Shown here one piece after another: positions 1 through 8,066 of a stretch of DNA of 34,339 nucleotides. Under the pieces are notes generated by a model, which was not told the origin of the DNA, ran no database searches, and was given only the letters and a program-made list of their open reading frames with translations. This stretch comes from Acidimicrobiales bacterium. GTDB lineage: Bacteria; Actinomycetota; Acidimicrobiia; Acidimicrobiales; RAAP-2. Made by a program: the position numbers and the translations under genes. Within the stretch, counting starts at the first letter, position 1. Each line of letters begins with the position of its first letter. The stretch spans positions 1-34,339 of the forward strand of contig JADGOH010000057.1 in the NCBI GenBank assembly GCA_017883025.1, read 5' to 3'.

Positions 1-468
1 CTCTCCCCCGCCACGGCACTGGGCCCGGCCACCGGCGGCAAGCTGCCGATGGGCCTGGCCGTCGGCCCCCGGGTCGGCGCCACCACCCTCGTGGTGGGCG
101 ACGCGGCGGGCACCATCAACCCGTTCAACGGTGAGGGCATCGCCTACGGGTACGAGACCGGACGCCTGGCCGCCGCGTCACTCGGCGAGGCGCTGTCCGG
201 CGACGGCTTCGGTGGCCTCCTCCGCTACGAGGACCGGCTGGAGGACGCCTACGGCCTCTACTACCGGGTGGCCCGGGCGTTCATCCGGGTCATCGCCCAT
301 CCGGAGCTCATGAAGCTCTGCGTGGGCACGGGCATGTACTCCAGGACCCTGATGGAGTGGATCCTGCGGATCATGTCGAACCTCGTCCGCCCGGACGAGA
401 CCGGGCCGGCCGAGGCTGCCTACCGGGCACTGGCGCTGATCGCCCGCATGGCGCCCGAGGGCGTCTGA
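1..468 (+). CDS. Geranylgeranyl reductase family flavoprotein (C-terminal part)
   Basis: The frame is open from the first base, so the start lies outside the window; only the last 155 residues are present. They carry the motif GDAAGTINPFNGEGI, which is the second FAD-contacting segment of the geranylgeranyl reductase / FixC-like flavoprotein family, followed by an amphipathic C-terminal helical part. Family members reduce isoprenoid double bonds (menaquinone side chains, prenyl lipids) with FAD. The substrate cannot be read from this fragment. The gene ends 16 bp before the end of the convergent gene on the other strand. The family call is firm, the substrate open. Confidence 0.8.
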   Translation, partial: LSPATALGPATGGKLPMGLAVGPRVGATTLVVGDAAGTINPFNGEGIAYGYETGRLAAASLGEALSGDGFGGLLRYEDRLEDAYGLYYRVARAFIRVIAHPELMKLCVGTGMYSRTLMEWILRIMSNLVRPDETGPAEAAYRALALIARMAPEGV

Positions 469-484
469 CCCCCGGCCCCGTCGG

Positions 485-2854
485 CTACTTGCCGGCGGCG
501 GCCGCCACCCGCCCGGCAACGGCGTCGAAGGCCGGGGAGAACACGTCACCGGGGATGGCCGGGCCGTTGGTCGACGGCGTCAGGATGGAGACGACCCGCC
601 CACCGAGCATGTAGGCGTCGCCCACCACCTCGGTGCCGGCGCCGGGCAGCGTGTAGGTCGTCACGACGCCGTAGGCCTGCACGCCGGTCGGGCCGGTCAA
701 CGTCACCGGCTGCACCGCGGCGGTCGCACCGGGGACGGCCCCGGCGGCCACCGCACCGGCATACTGCTGGAAGCAGGCGTCGAACTTCGGGTTGGTGAAC
801 ACGGCGTCGAGGGCCTGGACCTGGCCGGGCGACGCCAGCGTCATCGTCTTCGAGCCCATCTCGACCGTGGAGCCGGCCGCGCTCTGGAACGTCGGCGACT
901 GCACCAGGCTGGTCTGGTTCGGCAGCGAGCCGGCACTGAACAGGCCGGCCACGACGGAGTAGCTCGTGTTCAGGCACGAGGCCATCGAATTGGTGGCGTC
1001 GGCCTGCGCGACGGCCGGAGCCACCGGTGGGCGCACCACGGCCTGGGCCGGGGCGGCCTGGGTCCACCCGGACGGGAGGTCGGCCAGTCGGAGGTTGATG
1101 GAGCCGGCGAGCGCGGTGTCGGCCGCGGCCGACGCGGCCGACGACGCCGGAGCCGGTGCGGTGGACGTCGACGCGCTGTTGCGCTTGGAGAGCACGTATG
1201 CGGCTCCGCCGACCAGCACCAGGACCAGGGCGGCGACGAGGGCGATCACCGCGGCACGGTTGGGCTGCTTCTTCGCGGTCGCCAGCACGACACCGGATGC
1301 GGCCCCGGTACTCGAGGCGCCGTCGGCCGGGGTGCCGCCCGGGCCTCCGGTGAGGTCGTCGCCGGGGCCCGTCGTCGTCGGACCGGTAGCCGACACCGGC
1401 GCGGGCGGCTGCACGGCGAGCGGGACGGGGTCGGCGGGCGGTGCGGGCGGGGGCGGAGGTGCCATCGTCGGCGTCGGGCCGAAGAACGCCGTGCCGGGGG
1501 CCGTTGCTGCAGCCGTGGCCCCGGCAGCCTTGGACTTGCTCGGAGCCAACTTGTACCAGGGGGTCTTCGCGTCGGCTGCCGTCGTGTCGACGGACTCGGG
1601 GGGTGCTGCCGCCGGTGTCGCCGGTGGCGGGGCGGGCGGTGCGGGTGCGGCGGCAAACGGGGCGGGGGGAGGAGCGGGTGCCGGTGCCGCAGCAGTCGGT
1701 GCAGGCGCCGGAGCGGGTGTGTGGCCGCTGAGCAGGGCTTCGGTGGCGATAGGGGCGGCCATGGACTTCGGCTCGCGAGGGGCGAGCTTGTACCACGGCG
1801 TCTTCGCGTCCGCCGGTGGGGCGTCGGAGGTCGTCGTCGGCTCGATCCCGGGCGCCGCGGCTGCGGTGCCCACGGGTGCGGACGGTGCGGCTCCGACCGG
1901 GGTCGCCGGTGCGGCCTGCACCGCTTCGGGGGCGAGCGCCGCCGCGGCGCCTGCCGCTGCGGCGGTCTCGGTCGCCTTGGGCTTCCGCGGCGCCAGCTTG
2001 TACCACGGGGTCTTGGCCGGGGCTTCGGGCTCGGTCGACGCCAGCGGCGGGTCCTCCCACGCACTCGTGGGTGCAGGCGTGGGTGCCGAGAACGCCGACC
2101 CTCCGCCCGGCGGGGTCTGCGTCATGGGCGCCTGCGGCGCTGCCGGACGGAAGGTCGGTGCAGGCGTGGGCGGAGGTGGCGACCCTGCCGACGGCGCGGA
2201 CGGCGCGGGCGGTGGAGCGAGGCGCGAGCTCGGGGACATGTCGGGGGCCGTGCCGTCCACCGGAAGGGAACGGGTGCCGTTCTCATTGGCCGGCGGGCTG
2301 CTCGTCTCCAAGCGGTCGGCCGCGGTGACGCCGGCGACCGCACCGGCGGCGGCAACTCCGGCGGTGGCGTAGGACGGGGCCGGCGGTGGAGCGGGCGCCG
2401 CAGCCGCAGCCGCAGCGGGACCGGGTGCAGGGAGTTCCACGCCGATGTCGGCACCCTCGTACGCGGAAGCGGCGGCAGTTGCGCCCGCCATCTGGCCCTT
2501 GTAGCGGCCGAGCCACGCAGGAAGCGCCTGGTCGAGGTAGGCGGCTTGGCCGGGCGAGACGGTGTCGGTCGGGAGCAGGAACCGGATGGACTGGCCGCCC
2601 GAGGTGAGCTCCATGATGGCGGCCTCGCGGGCATCGGCCAACTGCACGACCTCGTGGCACGTGGCCGAGTCGAGCGCCGACCACACCAGGAGCCGCTCGA
2701 TCTGCGGCTGTGGGCCCTGCACGGTGATGCCGGCTGTCGTGAACAGCAGGCTGATCCCCTCGGTGGTCTTGGTCCCCCGGTCGGCGTCACCGGCCAGGGC
2801 GACACCCGGCAACTGCATGCCTTCCGGAGGCAACTCCGTTATCCCGACCGTCAT
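485..2854 (-). CDS. Membrane-anchored protein with Pro/Ala-rich linker and KTPWYKLAP repeats, function unknown
   Basis: A 789-residue protein whose family I do not recognise. I chose the ATG at 2854 because AAGGAG (2861-2866) sits six bases upstream; the frame stays open for 27 more codons. Residues 1-130 form a compact folded-looking domain without a signal peptide. A long Pro/Ala-rich linker follows, holding three copies of KTPWYKLAP near residues 281, 351 and 430. One hydrophobic helix lies at about 533-555 and a C-terminal domain of about 230 residues carries two cysteines (C627, C694) that could form a disulfide. The likely topology is N-in, C-out. The start of the outer domain (LRLADLPSGWT) recalls actinobacterial extracellular sensor or lipoprotein domains, but this is weak. 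It lies downstream of hemL with a 255-bp gap, so it probably has its own promoter. Confidence 0.8.
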   Translation of the reverse strand: MTVGITELPPEGMQLPGVALAGDADRGTKTTEGISLLFTTAGITVQGPQPQIERLLVWSALDSATCHEVVQLADAREAAIMELTSGGQSIRFLLPTDTVSPGQAAYLDQALPAWLGRYKGQMAGATAAASAYEGADIGVELPAPGPAAAAAAAPAPPPAPSYATAGVAAAGAVAGVTAADRLETSSPPANENGTRSLPVDGTAPDMSPSSRLAPPPAPSAPSAGSPPPPTPAPTFRPAAPQAPMTQTPPGGGSAFSAPTPAPTSAWEDPPLASTEPEAPAKTPWYKLAPRKPKATETAAAAGAAAALAPEAVQAAPATPVGAAPSAPVGTAAAAPGIEPTTTSDAPPADAKTPWYKLAPREPKSMAAPIATEALLSGHTPAPAPAPTAAAPAPAPPPAPFAAAPAPPAPPPATPAAAPPESVDTTAADAKTPWYKLAPSKSKAAGATAAATAPGTAFFGPTPTMAPPPPPAPPADPVPLAVQPPAPVSATGPTTTGPGDDLTGGPGGTPADGASSTGAASGVVLATAKKQPNRAAVIALVAALVLVLVGGAAYVLSKRNSASTSTAPAPASSAASAAADTALAGSINLRLADLPSGWTQAAPAQAVVRPPVAPAVAQADATNSMASCLNTSYSVVAGLFSAGSLPNQTSLVQSPTFQSAAGSTVEMGSKTMTLASPGQVQALDAVFTNPKFDACFQQYAGAVAAGAVPGATAAVQPVTLTGPTGVQAYGVVTTYTLPGAGTEVVGDAYMLGGRVVSILTPSTNGPAIPGDVFSPAFDAVAGRVAAAAGK
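1535..2014 (-). repeat. Three dispersed copies of a KTPWYKLAP-coding repeat
   Basis: Three copies of a roughly 33-bp unit lie inside the membrane-protein gene at about 1982-2014, 1772-1804 and 1535-1567. Each encodes KTPWYKLAP followed by a basic tail (RKPK, REPK, SKSK). They are 70 and 79 codons apart in low-complexity Pro/Ala sequence, where they are the only aromatic and basic islands. Confidence 0.85.
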
Positions 2855-3109
2855 GCCTCGCTCCTTCGTGGACAGGGTTGGTTCGCAATCGGGCGGCATC
2901 CGCCCGTCGGTCCTCGGTTCCCCCGTCGGGACCATCCCGGGCCAGACGGGTGAAGTGCGCGAATCCCGCGGGTCGACGCACCGTGTTCATTCTGCCCCAT
3001 GGGCGGACCGGAACGGGGGTACCCACGTACCACGCCCGTTTCATCGGCACCCCCAGGCGTCACCTTGAACGCCGCCCGCCGGCGACGTCCGCCACCGTCC
3101 GAGGGGCTG
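2855..3109. other. Intergenic region between hemL and the membrane-protein gene
   Basis: This 255-bp gap contains the ribosome-binding site of the downstream minus-strand gene (2861-2866) and presumably its promoter. I see no clear -35/-10 pair, no U-tailed terminator after hemL and no conserved small reading frame. Confidence 0.4.
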
Positions 3110-4438
3110 TCACGGGGAAACCGCCGCCACGATGGCCTCGGAAGCGCACGTCAGGGCGCGGTCGTAGTCGGCGGCGCCATGGGCCATCGACGGGAAGGCC
3201 ACCTCGTAGGGGCCGGGCGCCAGCGCCACGCCACGGTCGAGCATGGCCCGGAAGAAGCGCGCGTAGATCCCCGTCGCCGCCGACGCCGCTGCGCCCGCAT
3301 AGTCGTGGACGTCCGACCCCCCGAGGGGCACGAAGAACAGGCCGAAGAGCGGGCCCACCACCGGGACCCGCGCCGTCAGCACCCGGCCGTCGGCATCGGT
3401 GGTCCCGGCCGCCGCCAGTGCGTCGGCCAGCACCTGCTGGAGCGAGTCGCCGAACGACGCCACCCGCGCCGCCAGACCGACGTAGGAGTCCTCCGACAGC
3501 ATCCGCAGGACCGTGAGCCCCGCCGCGGTCGCCAGCGGGTTCCCCGAGAGCGTGCCGGCCTGGTACACCGGGCCCAGCGGTGCGAGCACGGACAGGAGCT
3601 CGGCGCTGCCTCCGAAGGCCCCGACGGGCAGGCCGCCGCCGATCACCTTGCCGAAGCACCAGAGGTCGGGCCGCACGCCGATGTACGCGGCCGCGCCGCC
3701 CTCGCCCAGGCGGAACCCGGTGATCACCTCGTCGAAGATCAGCAGGGCGCCGGCGGCGTCGCACGCCGCCCGCAGGCCCTCGAGGAAGCCGTCGGCCGGG
3801 GGGACGAGGCCCATGTTTGCGGCCACCGCCTCCACGATCACGCAGGCCACCCGGTCGTCGATCTCGGGGACCACGTTGTACGGGGCGACGACGGTGTCGG
3901 CCACCGCGGCGGCGGGCACGCCGGCCGAGTCCGGGAGCCCCAGCGTGGCCACCCCGCTACCCCCGCCGGCCAGCAACCCGTCGGAGTGCCCGTGGTAACA
4001 GCCGTCGAACTTGACGATGCGATCACGCCCGGTCACCCCGCGGGCCACCCGGATGGCGCTCATGGTGGCCTCGGTGCCCGACGACACCAGCCGGACCTGC
4101 TCGCACCCCGGCACCCGCTCGGCGATGGCCTCGGCCAGGAGGACCTCGCCCTCGGTCGGCGCGCCGAAGGTGGTGCCGTGGCCCGCCGCGGCGCGCACCG
4201 CCGCCACCACCTGGGGGTCGGCGTGGCCGAGGATCGACGCCCCGTAGGACTGCACGAAGTCGAGCAGCTTGTTGCCGTCCGCGTCCCACACGTGGGCGCC
4301 CTCGCCCCGGGCGACGAAGTAGGGGTGGCCGCCGACGGAGCGGAAGGAACGGACCGGCGAGTTCACCCCGCCCGGGATGACCCGGACGGCCCGGGCGAAG
4401 AGGTCCTCTGACCGGTCGTGCCCGTGGTCGTCAGTCAT
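3110..4438 (-). CDS. hemL: Glutamate-1-semialdehyde 2,1-aminomutase
   Basis: This PLP enzyme converts glutamate-1-semialdehyde to 5-aminolevulinate, the second committed step of the C5 heme route, in the cytoplasm. The 442 residues match the usual length. Recognisable parts are the N-terminal PGGVNSPVRSF, the SSGTEATMSAIR cofactor loop (119-130), FDEVITGFR (235-243) and the lysine that forms the PLP Schiff base, K264 in CFGKVIGGGLPVGAFGG. The usual VEPVAGNMG segment reads VEAVAANMG, a mild deviation. The ATG overlaps the hemB stop by eight bases, so translation is probably coupled to hemB. This is the last gene of the hem run. Confidence 0.97.
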   Translation of the reverse strand: MTDDHGHDRSEDLFARAVRVIPGGVNSPVRSFRSVGGHPYFVARGEGAHVWDADGNKLLDFVQSYGASILGHADPQVVAAVRAAAGHGTTFGAPTEGEVLLAEAIAERVPGCEQVRLVSSGTEATMSAIRVARGVTGRDRIVKFDGCYHGHSDGLLAGGGSGVATLGLPDSAGVPAAAVADTVVAPYNVVPEIDDRVACVIVEAVAANMGLVPPADGFLEGLRAACDAAGALLIFDEVITGFRLGEGGAAAYIGVRPDLWCFGKVIGGGLPVGAFGGSAELLSVLAPLGPVYQAGTLSGNPLATAAGLTVLRMLSEDSYVGLAARVASFGDSLQQVLADALAAAGTTDADGRVLTARVPVVGPLFGLFFVPLGGSDVHDYAGAAASAATGIYARFFRAMLDRGVALAPGPYEVAFPSMAHGAADYDRALTCASEAIVAAVSP

Positions 4439-5444
4439 GCAGCACCTCGGCCAGCTCGCCGGCGAAGTAGGTCAGGACGAAGTCGGCGCCGGCCCGCTTG
4501 ACCGCGGTCACCTGCTCGAGGGCGACGGCCGGCCCGTCGATCCAGCCCCGTTCTGCCGCCGCCTTGACCATCGCGTACTCGCCGCTCACGTGGTAGGCCG
4601 CCACCGGCACGTCCACGGCGCCGCGCACCTCGGCCACCACGTCGAGGTAGGTGAGGGCCGGCTTCACCATGACCATGTCGGCCCCCTCGGCCACGTCGAG
4701 CACGACCTCGGCGAGTGCCTCTCGTCCGTTGCGCGGGTCCTGCTGGTAGCCCTTCCGGTCGCCGCCGCCCACGATGGTCACGTCCGCCGCCTCGCGGAAC
4801 GGGCCGTACAGCGCCGACGCGTACTTGGCCGCGTAGGCCAGGATCGCCGTGTTCGTGTGCCCGGCGGCGTCGAGGGAGGTCCGGATGGCGGCCACCTGGC
4901 CGTCCATCATCCCGCTGGGGGCGATCACGTCGGCGCCCGCCGCCGCCTGGACCACGGCCAGGTCGGCGTAGAGCTCGACGGTTGCGTCGTTGTCCACGTC
5001 CCCGGTCGACGGGTCGAGCACGCCGCAGTGCCCGTGGTCGGTGAACTCGTCGAGGCAGCAGTCGGCCATCACCACGAGGTCGTCGCCCACCGCGTCGCGC
5101 ACCGCCTCGAGTGCGCGCCGGGTAATGCCGTCGGGATCGAGCGCGGCCGAGCCGGTGGCGTCCTTGTCCCGTGGGCGGGGCAGGGGGAACAGGATCACGC
5201 CGGGGACGCCCAGGTCGGCCAGGCGCCGCACCTCCTCCACCAGGGACGGGATCGTGTGCTGGACCACGCCGGGGAGCGACCCCACCGGCCGCGGCACCTC
5301 GAGTCCGTCGGCCACGAAGAGCGGGGCCACCAGGTCGTCGGTCGTCAGCCGTGTCTGGGCCACCAGGCGGCGCAGGGCCGGGGTGCGGCGCAGGCGGCGC
5401 AGGCGGCGGGTGGGGAAGCCGGGGACGGCAGGGACGACAGGCAC
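4431..5444 (-). CDS. hemB: Porphobilinogen synthase (5-aminolevulinate dehydratase)
   Basis: It condenses two 5-aminolevulinate molecules to porphobilinogen. The protein has 337 residues from a GTG start at 5444, the only start before the conserved GFPTRRLRRLRRTPALRRL opening. The two Schiff-base lysines are K207 (AYAAKYASALYGPFR) and K261 (VMVKPALTYLD). The metal loop reads DCCLDEFTDHGHCG: two of the three classical zinc cysteines are in place (C130, C140), while the middle one is Asp (D132). This is intermediate between zinc-type and magnesium-type enzymes. The gene sits between hemD (52-bp gap) and hemL (8-bp overlap). Family call very secure; metal type undecided. Confidence 0.97.
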   Translation of the reverse strand: MPVVPAVPGFPTRRLRRLRRTPALRRLVAQTRLTTDDLVAPLFVADGLEVPRPVGSLPGVVQHTIPSLVEEVRRLADLGVPGVILFPLPRPRDKDATGSAALDPDGITRRALEAVRDAVGDDLVVMADCCLDEFTDHGHCGVLDPSTGDVDNDATVELYADLAVVQAAAGADVIAPSGMMDGQVAAIRTSLDAAGHTNTAILAYAAKYASALYGPFREAADVTIVGGGDRKGYQQDPRNGREALAEVVLDVAEGADMVMVKPALTYLDVVAEVRGAVDVPVAAYHVSGEYAMVKAAAERGWIDGPAVALEQVTAVKRAGADFVLTYFAGELAEVLHD

Positions 5445-5496
5445 GGTGTCCCAGCCTACGCCGACCCGGGCGCGCCCCCGGCCGGGCGGGCGGGCC

Positions 5497-6357
5497 TCAC
5501 CGGCGGCCGGACAGTGCGAAGGCGATCGCGGCCACCAGGCCGTCGAGGGTGTGCTCGACGGCCTCCACCGTCACCTCCAGCCCCGCTGCACGGGCGGACG
5601 CGCTGGTGACCGGGCCGATGGAGGCGACCACCGGCGGCACGCCGGTCACGCCCAGCAGGTCCACGGTCCGCTCCACCGTCGAGGACGAGGTGAAGGCCAC
5701 GGCGTCCGCAGCCCGCGCCGCCTCGACGGCCGTCGGGTCCACCTCGCCGGCCACGGTGCGGTAGGCGACGGCCTCGTCCACCCGCCAGCCTTTGGCCACC
5801 AGGCCCGGGGCGACCACGTCGCGCACCCGCTCGGCCCGGACGAAGAGCACCGCGCCCTCGCAGGTGCCGCTCCCGGGGGCCGCACCCGACGCAGTGGCGA
5901 CCGGGAAGGCCTCGACCAGCGCGTCCGAGACCGCGACGGGTGGCACCAGGTCGGGGACGATCCCCCGCGTCATCAGCGCCTTGGCCGTCGACGTCCCGAC
6001 GGCCGCCCACCGGGTGGCGGCGGGCGGCTGGCGCCGCCCGAGCGCGTCGACGAGCCGGGACACCGCGTTGGACGAGGTCACCACCAGCCACTCGTACTCG
6101 CCGGACACCACGCGGTCAGCGGCTGCAGCCAGTTGCGCTCCGCCATCGGCCGGCCCCTCGATGGCGATCACGGGCAGCTCGACCACCGCAGCGCCCAGGT
6201 CGGCCAGGCGCTGCACCAGCGTCGAGGCCTGCACCCGTGCCCGGGTGACGACGACGCGGGTGCCGGCGAGCGACCCCGGCGCCGGGACCGGCAGCGCCTC
6301 GGGCGGCGTGGGCGGGGGTCCCGGCCCGTGCCCGGACCCGTGGTCGGGGCCGTGCAC
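5497..6357 (-). CDS. hemD: Uroporphyrinogen-III synthase
   Basis: It closes and inverts ring D of hydroxymethylbilane to give uroporphyrinogen III, the branch point of heme, siroheme and B12. The 286 residues start at a GTG at 6357, five bases after the cobA stop. HemD is poorly conserved, but the bilobed pattern is visible: GTRVVVTRAR (32-41), VTSSNAV (93-99), VAYRTV (197-202), and FTSSSTVERTV (222-232), followed by SIGPVTSASARAAGLEV. The first about 28 residues are rich in His, Gly and Pro (HGPDHGSGHGPG), which is unusual and may bind metal or be unstructured. Position directly behind hemC and cobA supports the call. Confidence 0.93.
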   Translation of the reverse strand: MHGPDHGSGHGPGPPPTPPEALPVPAPGSLAGTRVVVTRARVQASTLVQRLADLGAAVVELPVIAIEGPADGGAQLAAAADRVVSGEYEWLVVTSSNAVSRLVDALGRRQPPAATRWAAVGTSTAKALMTRGIVPDLVPPVAVSDALVEAFPVATASGAAPGSGTCEGAVLFVRAERVRDVVAPGLVAKGWRVDEAVAYRTVAGEVDPTAVEAARAADAVAFTSSSTVERTVDLLGVTGVPPVVASIGPVTSASARAAGLEVTVEAVEHTLDGLVAAIAFALSGRR

Positions 6358-6361
6358 CGGC

Positions 6362-7087
6362 TCAGACCTCCGTCGCGACGACGGCTGTCACGTCGAGTGC
6401 GGCCACGGCGCCGACCACGATGGTCGCCGGCGCCTCGAGCCCGACCTCGGCCAGGCGGTCCAGGGTGGTGCGGGCCACCTCCTGGCGGTCGGTCGTCCCC
6501 CATCGCACCACGGCCACCGGGGTGTCGGGTCGGCGTCCGGCGGCCATCAGTCGCTCGGCGATCACCGAGCGGGCTCCCATGCCCATCAGGACGACCAGCG
6601 TCCCCTCGAGCCGGCCCAGCACGTCCCAGTCGACCCCGGGCAGCGTCGGGTCGCCGGCATGTCCGGTGACCACGGTCACCGAGGTGGAGACCGTCCGGTG
6701 GGTGACCGGGATGCCGGCGGCGGCAGGTGCGGCGAACGCCGAGGTCACCCCGGGGACGATCTCCACGTCGACCCCGGCGCGGCGCAGGGCCTCAGCCTCC
6801 TCGCCCCCGCGTCCGAACACGAACGGGTCGCCACCCTTCAGACGGACGACCCGGCGCCCGGACCGGCCGTAGGCGACCAGCAGCTCGTTGATGTCGGCCT
6901 GACGGCCGGACTGGCCGGGGCCCTTGCCGACGTCGACGAGCTCGGCCCCGTCAGGTGCCAACTCGAGGAGCTCGGCAGCGACCAGGCGGTCGTAGACGAC
7001 GACCTCGGCCGTCTCGAGGAGCTCGGCGCCACGGCGCGTCAGCAGCCCGGGGTCGCCGGGACCGGCCCCGACGAGGGCGACGGTCAC
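6362..7087 (-). CDS. cobA: Uroporphyrinogen-III C-methyltransferase
   Basis: This SAM-dependent enzyme methylates uroporphyrinogen III at C2 and C7 to precorrin-2, directing tetrapyrroles to siroheme and cobalamin. All signature motifs are present: VGAGPGDPGLLT (6-17), VYDRL (31-35), GKGPGQSGRQADIN (54-67), RLKGGDPFVFGRGGEE (82-97) and VPGVTSAFAAPAAAGIPVTHR (111-131, with R131). I chose the GTG at 7087, giving 241 residues, because it forms a GTGA overlap with the hemC stop and places the first motif as in the family; an in-frame start at 7102 would also be possible. It is a single-domain enzyme, not fused to HemD or to CysG-type domains. Confidence 0.95.
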   Translation of the reverse strand: MTVALVGAGPGDPGLLTRRGAELLETAEVVVYDRLVAAELLELAPDGAELVDVGKGPGQSGRQADINELLVAYGRSGRRVVRLKGGDPFVFGRGGEEAEALRRAGVDVEIVPGVTSAFAAPAAAGIPVTHRTVSTSVTVVTGHAGDPTLPGVDWDVLGRLEGTLVVLMGMGARSVIAERLMAAGRRPDTPVAVVRWGTTDRQEVARTTLDRLAEVGLEAPATIVVGAVAALDVTAVVATEV

Positions 7088-8046
7088 GACGCCGGGCTCC
7101 ACGGCCCGAGGTCGGACCCGCCGGCGTCGTCCAGCAGGTAGCGGGCCACGGACCGCCCGAGGGCGGGCCCGTCGTCGCCGGTCGCCTCGTGGCGCAGCAC
7201 CACATGACCGTCAGCACCGGCGAGCAGTCCGGTCAGCCGCAGGAGGGCCCCACCGGAGGCGCCGGTCCCGGACGGGGCATCGGCCACGGCGTGGGCACCC
7301 ACCGGCAGGGTGCAGCCGCCGCCCAGCTCGGCCAGGAACGCCCGCTCGGCCTCGACCACGGTCCGGACCCCGGCGTCGTCGATCGCCGCCAGCGAGCGTC
7401 TGGTCGCGTCGTCGTCGGCCCGGCACTCGACGGCCAGGGCGCCCTGGGCCACCTGGGGCAGCATCACGCCCGGCTCGAGCGTCTCGACCTCGACACCGTC
7501 GGGCGCCCGCCAGTCCAGCCGGTCCAGCGCGGCACGGGCGGCCACCACCGCGGTGATCCCCTCGTCCCCCACCCGGGCGAGCCGGGTGGCCAGATTGCCC
7601 CGGAGGTCCGCGAAGGTGAGGTCGGGCCGGAGGTTCGCCAGCTGCGACCGTCGGCGCGCCGACCCCGTGGCCACGGTGGCACCGGTGGCCAGCGTGTCGA
7701 GCCGGCCGCCCACCAGCACATCACGCGGATCGGCCCGCTCCGGGAATGCCGCCAGCACCAGTCCGGGGACCCCCAGGGCGTCGGATGCCGGCAGGTCCTT
7801 GGCCGAGTGCACGGCGGCGTCGGCGTCGCCCCTGGCCACGGCGGCCTGGACCTCCTTGACGAAGACCCCCTGGCCGCCCAGCTGGGACAGCGGCACGTCG
7901 GTGCGCCGGTCGCCCTCGGTGTCCACCAGGACGGGCGCGGCATCGATGCCGGCAGCCGCCAGCAGCGCGACGACGCGGTGCGCCTGCCACAGGGCGAGGG
8001 GGGAGCCGCGGGTGGCCAGCCGGAGCGGGCCCGGTGCCGAGGTCAT
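7084..8046 (-). CDS. hemC: Hydroxymethylbilane synthase (porphobilinogen deaminase)
   Basis: It polymerises four porphobilinogens to hydroxymethylbilane. I start it at the ATG at 8046 (320 residues), just before the conserved LRLATRGSPLALWQAHRV; the frame runs open further upstream but would then overlap hemA. Active-site features are the catalytic Asp D84 in HSAKDLP, the arginine cluster GSARRRSQL (128-136) and the dipyrromethane-cofactor cysteine C245 in LGGGCTLPVGAHA. The gene follows hemA after 20 bp and its stop overlaps the cobA start (GTGA). Confidence 0.97.
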   Translation of the reverse strand: MTSAPGPLRLATRGSPLALWQAHRVVALLAAAGIDAAPVLVDTEGDRRTDVPLSQLGGQGVFVKEVQAAVARGDADAAVHSAKDLPASDALGVPGLVLAAFPERADPRDVLVGGRLDTLATGATVATGSARRRSQLANLRPDLTFADLRGNLATRLARVGDEGITAVVAARAALDRLDWRAPDGVEVETLEPGVMLPQVAQGALAVECRADDDATRRSLAAIDDAGVRTVVEAERAFLAELGGGCTLPVGAHAVADAPSGTGASGGALLRLTGLLAGADGHVVLRHEATGDDGPALGRSVARYLLDDAGGSDLGPWSPAS

Positions 8047-8066
8047 GCAGCCCGACCGGTCATGGA

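Noticed and set aside
966-2372. A long Ala/Gly-rich plus-strand frame opposite the membrane-protein gene
   Set aside because: It mirrors the Pro/Ala codons of the real gene. The minus strand has a good ribosome site, a membrane helix and a folded-looking domain.
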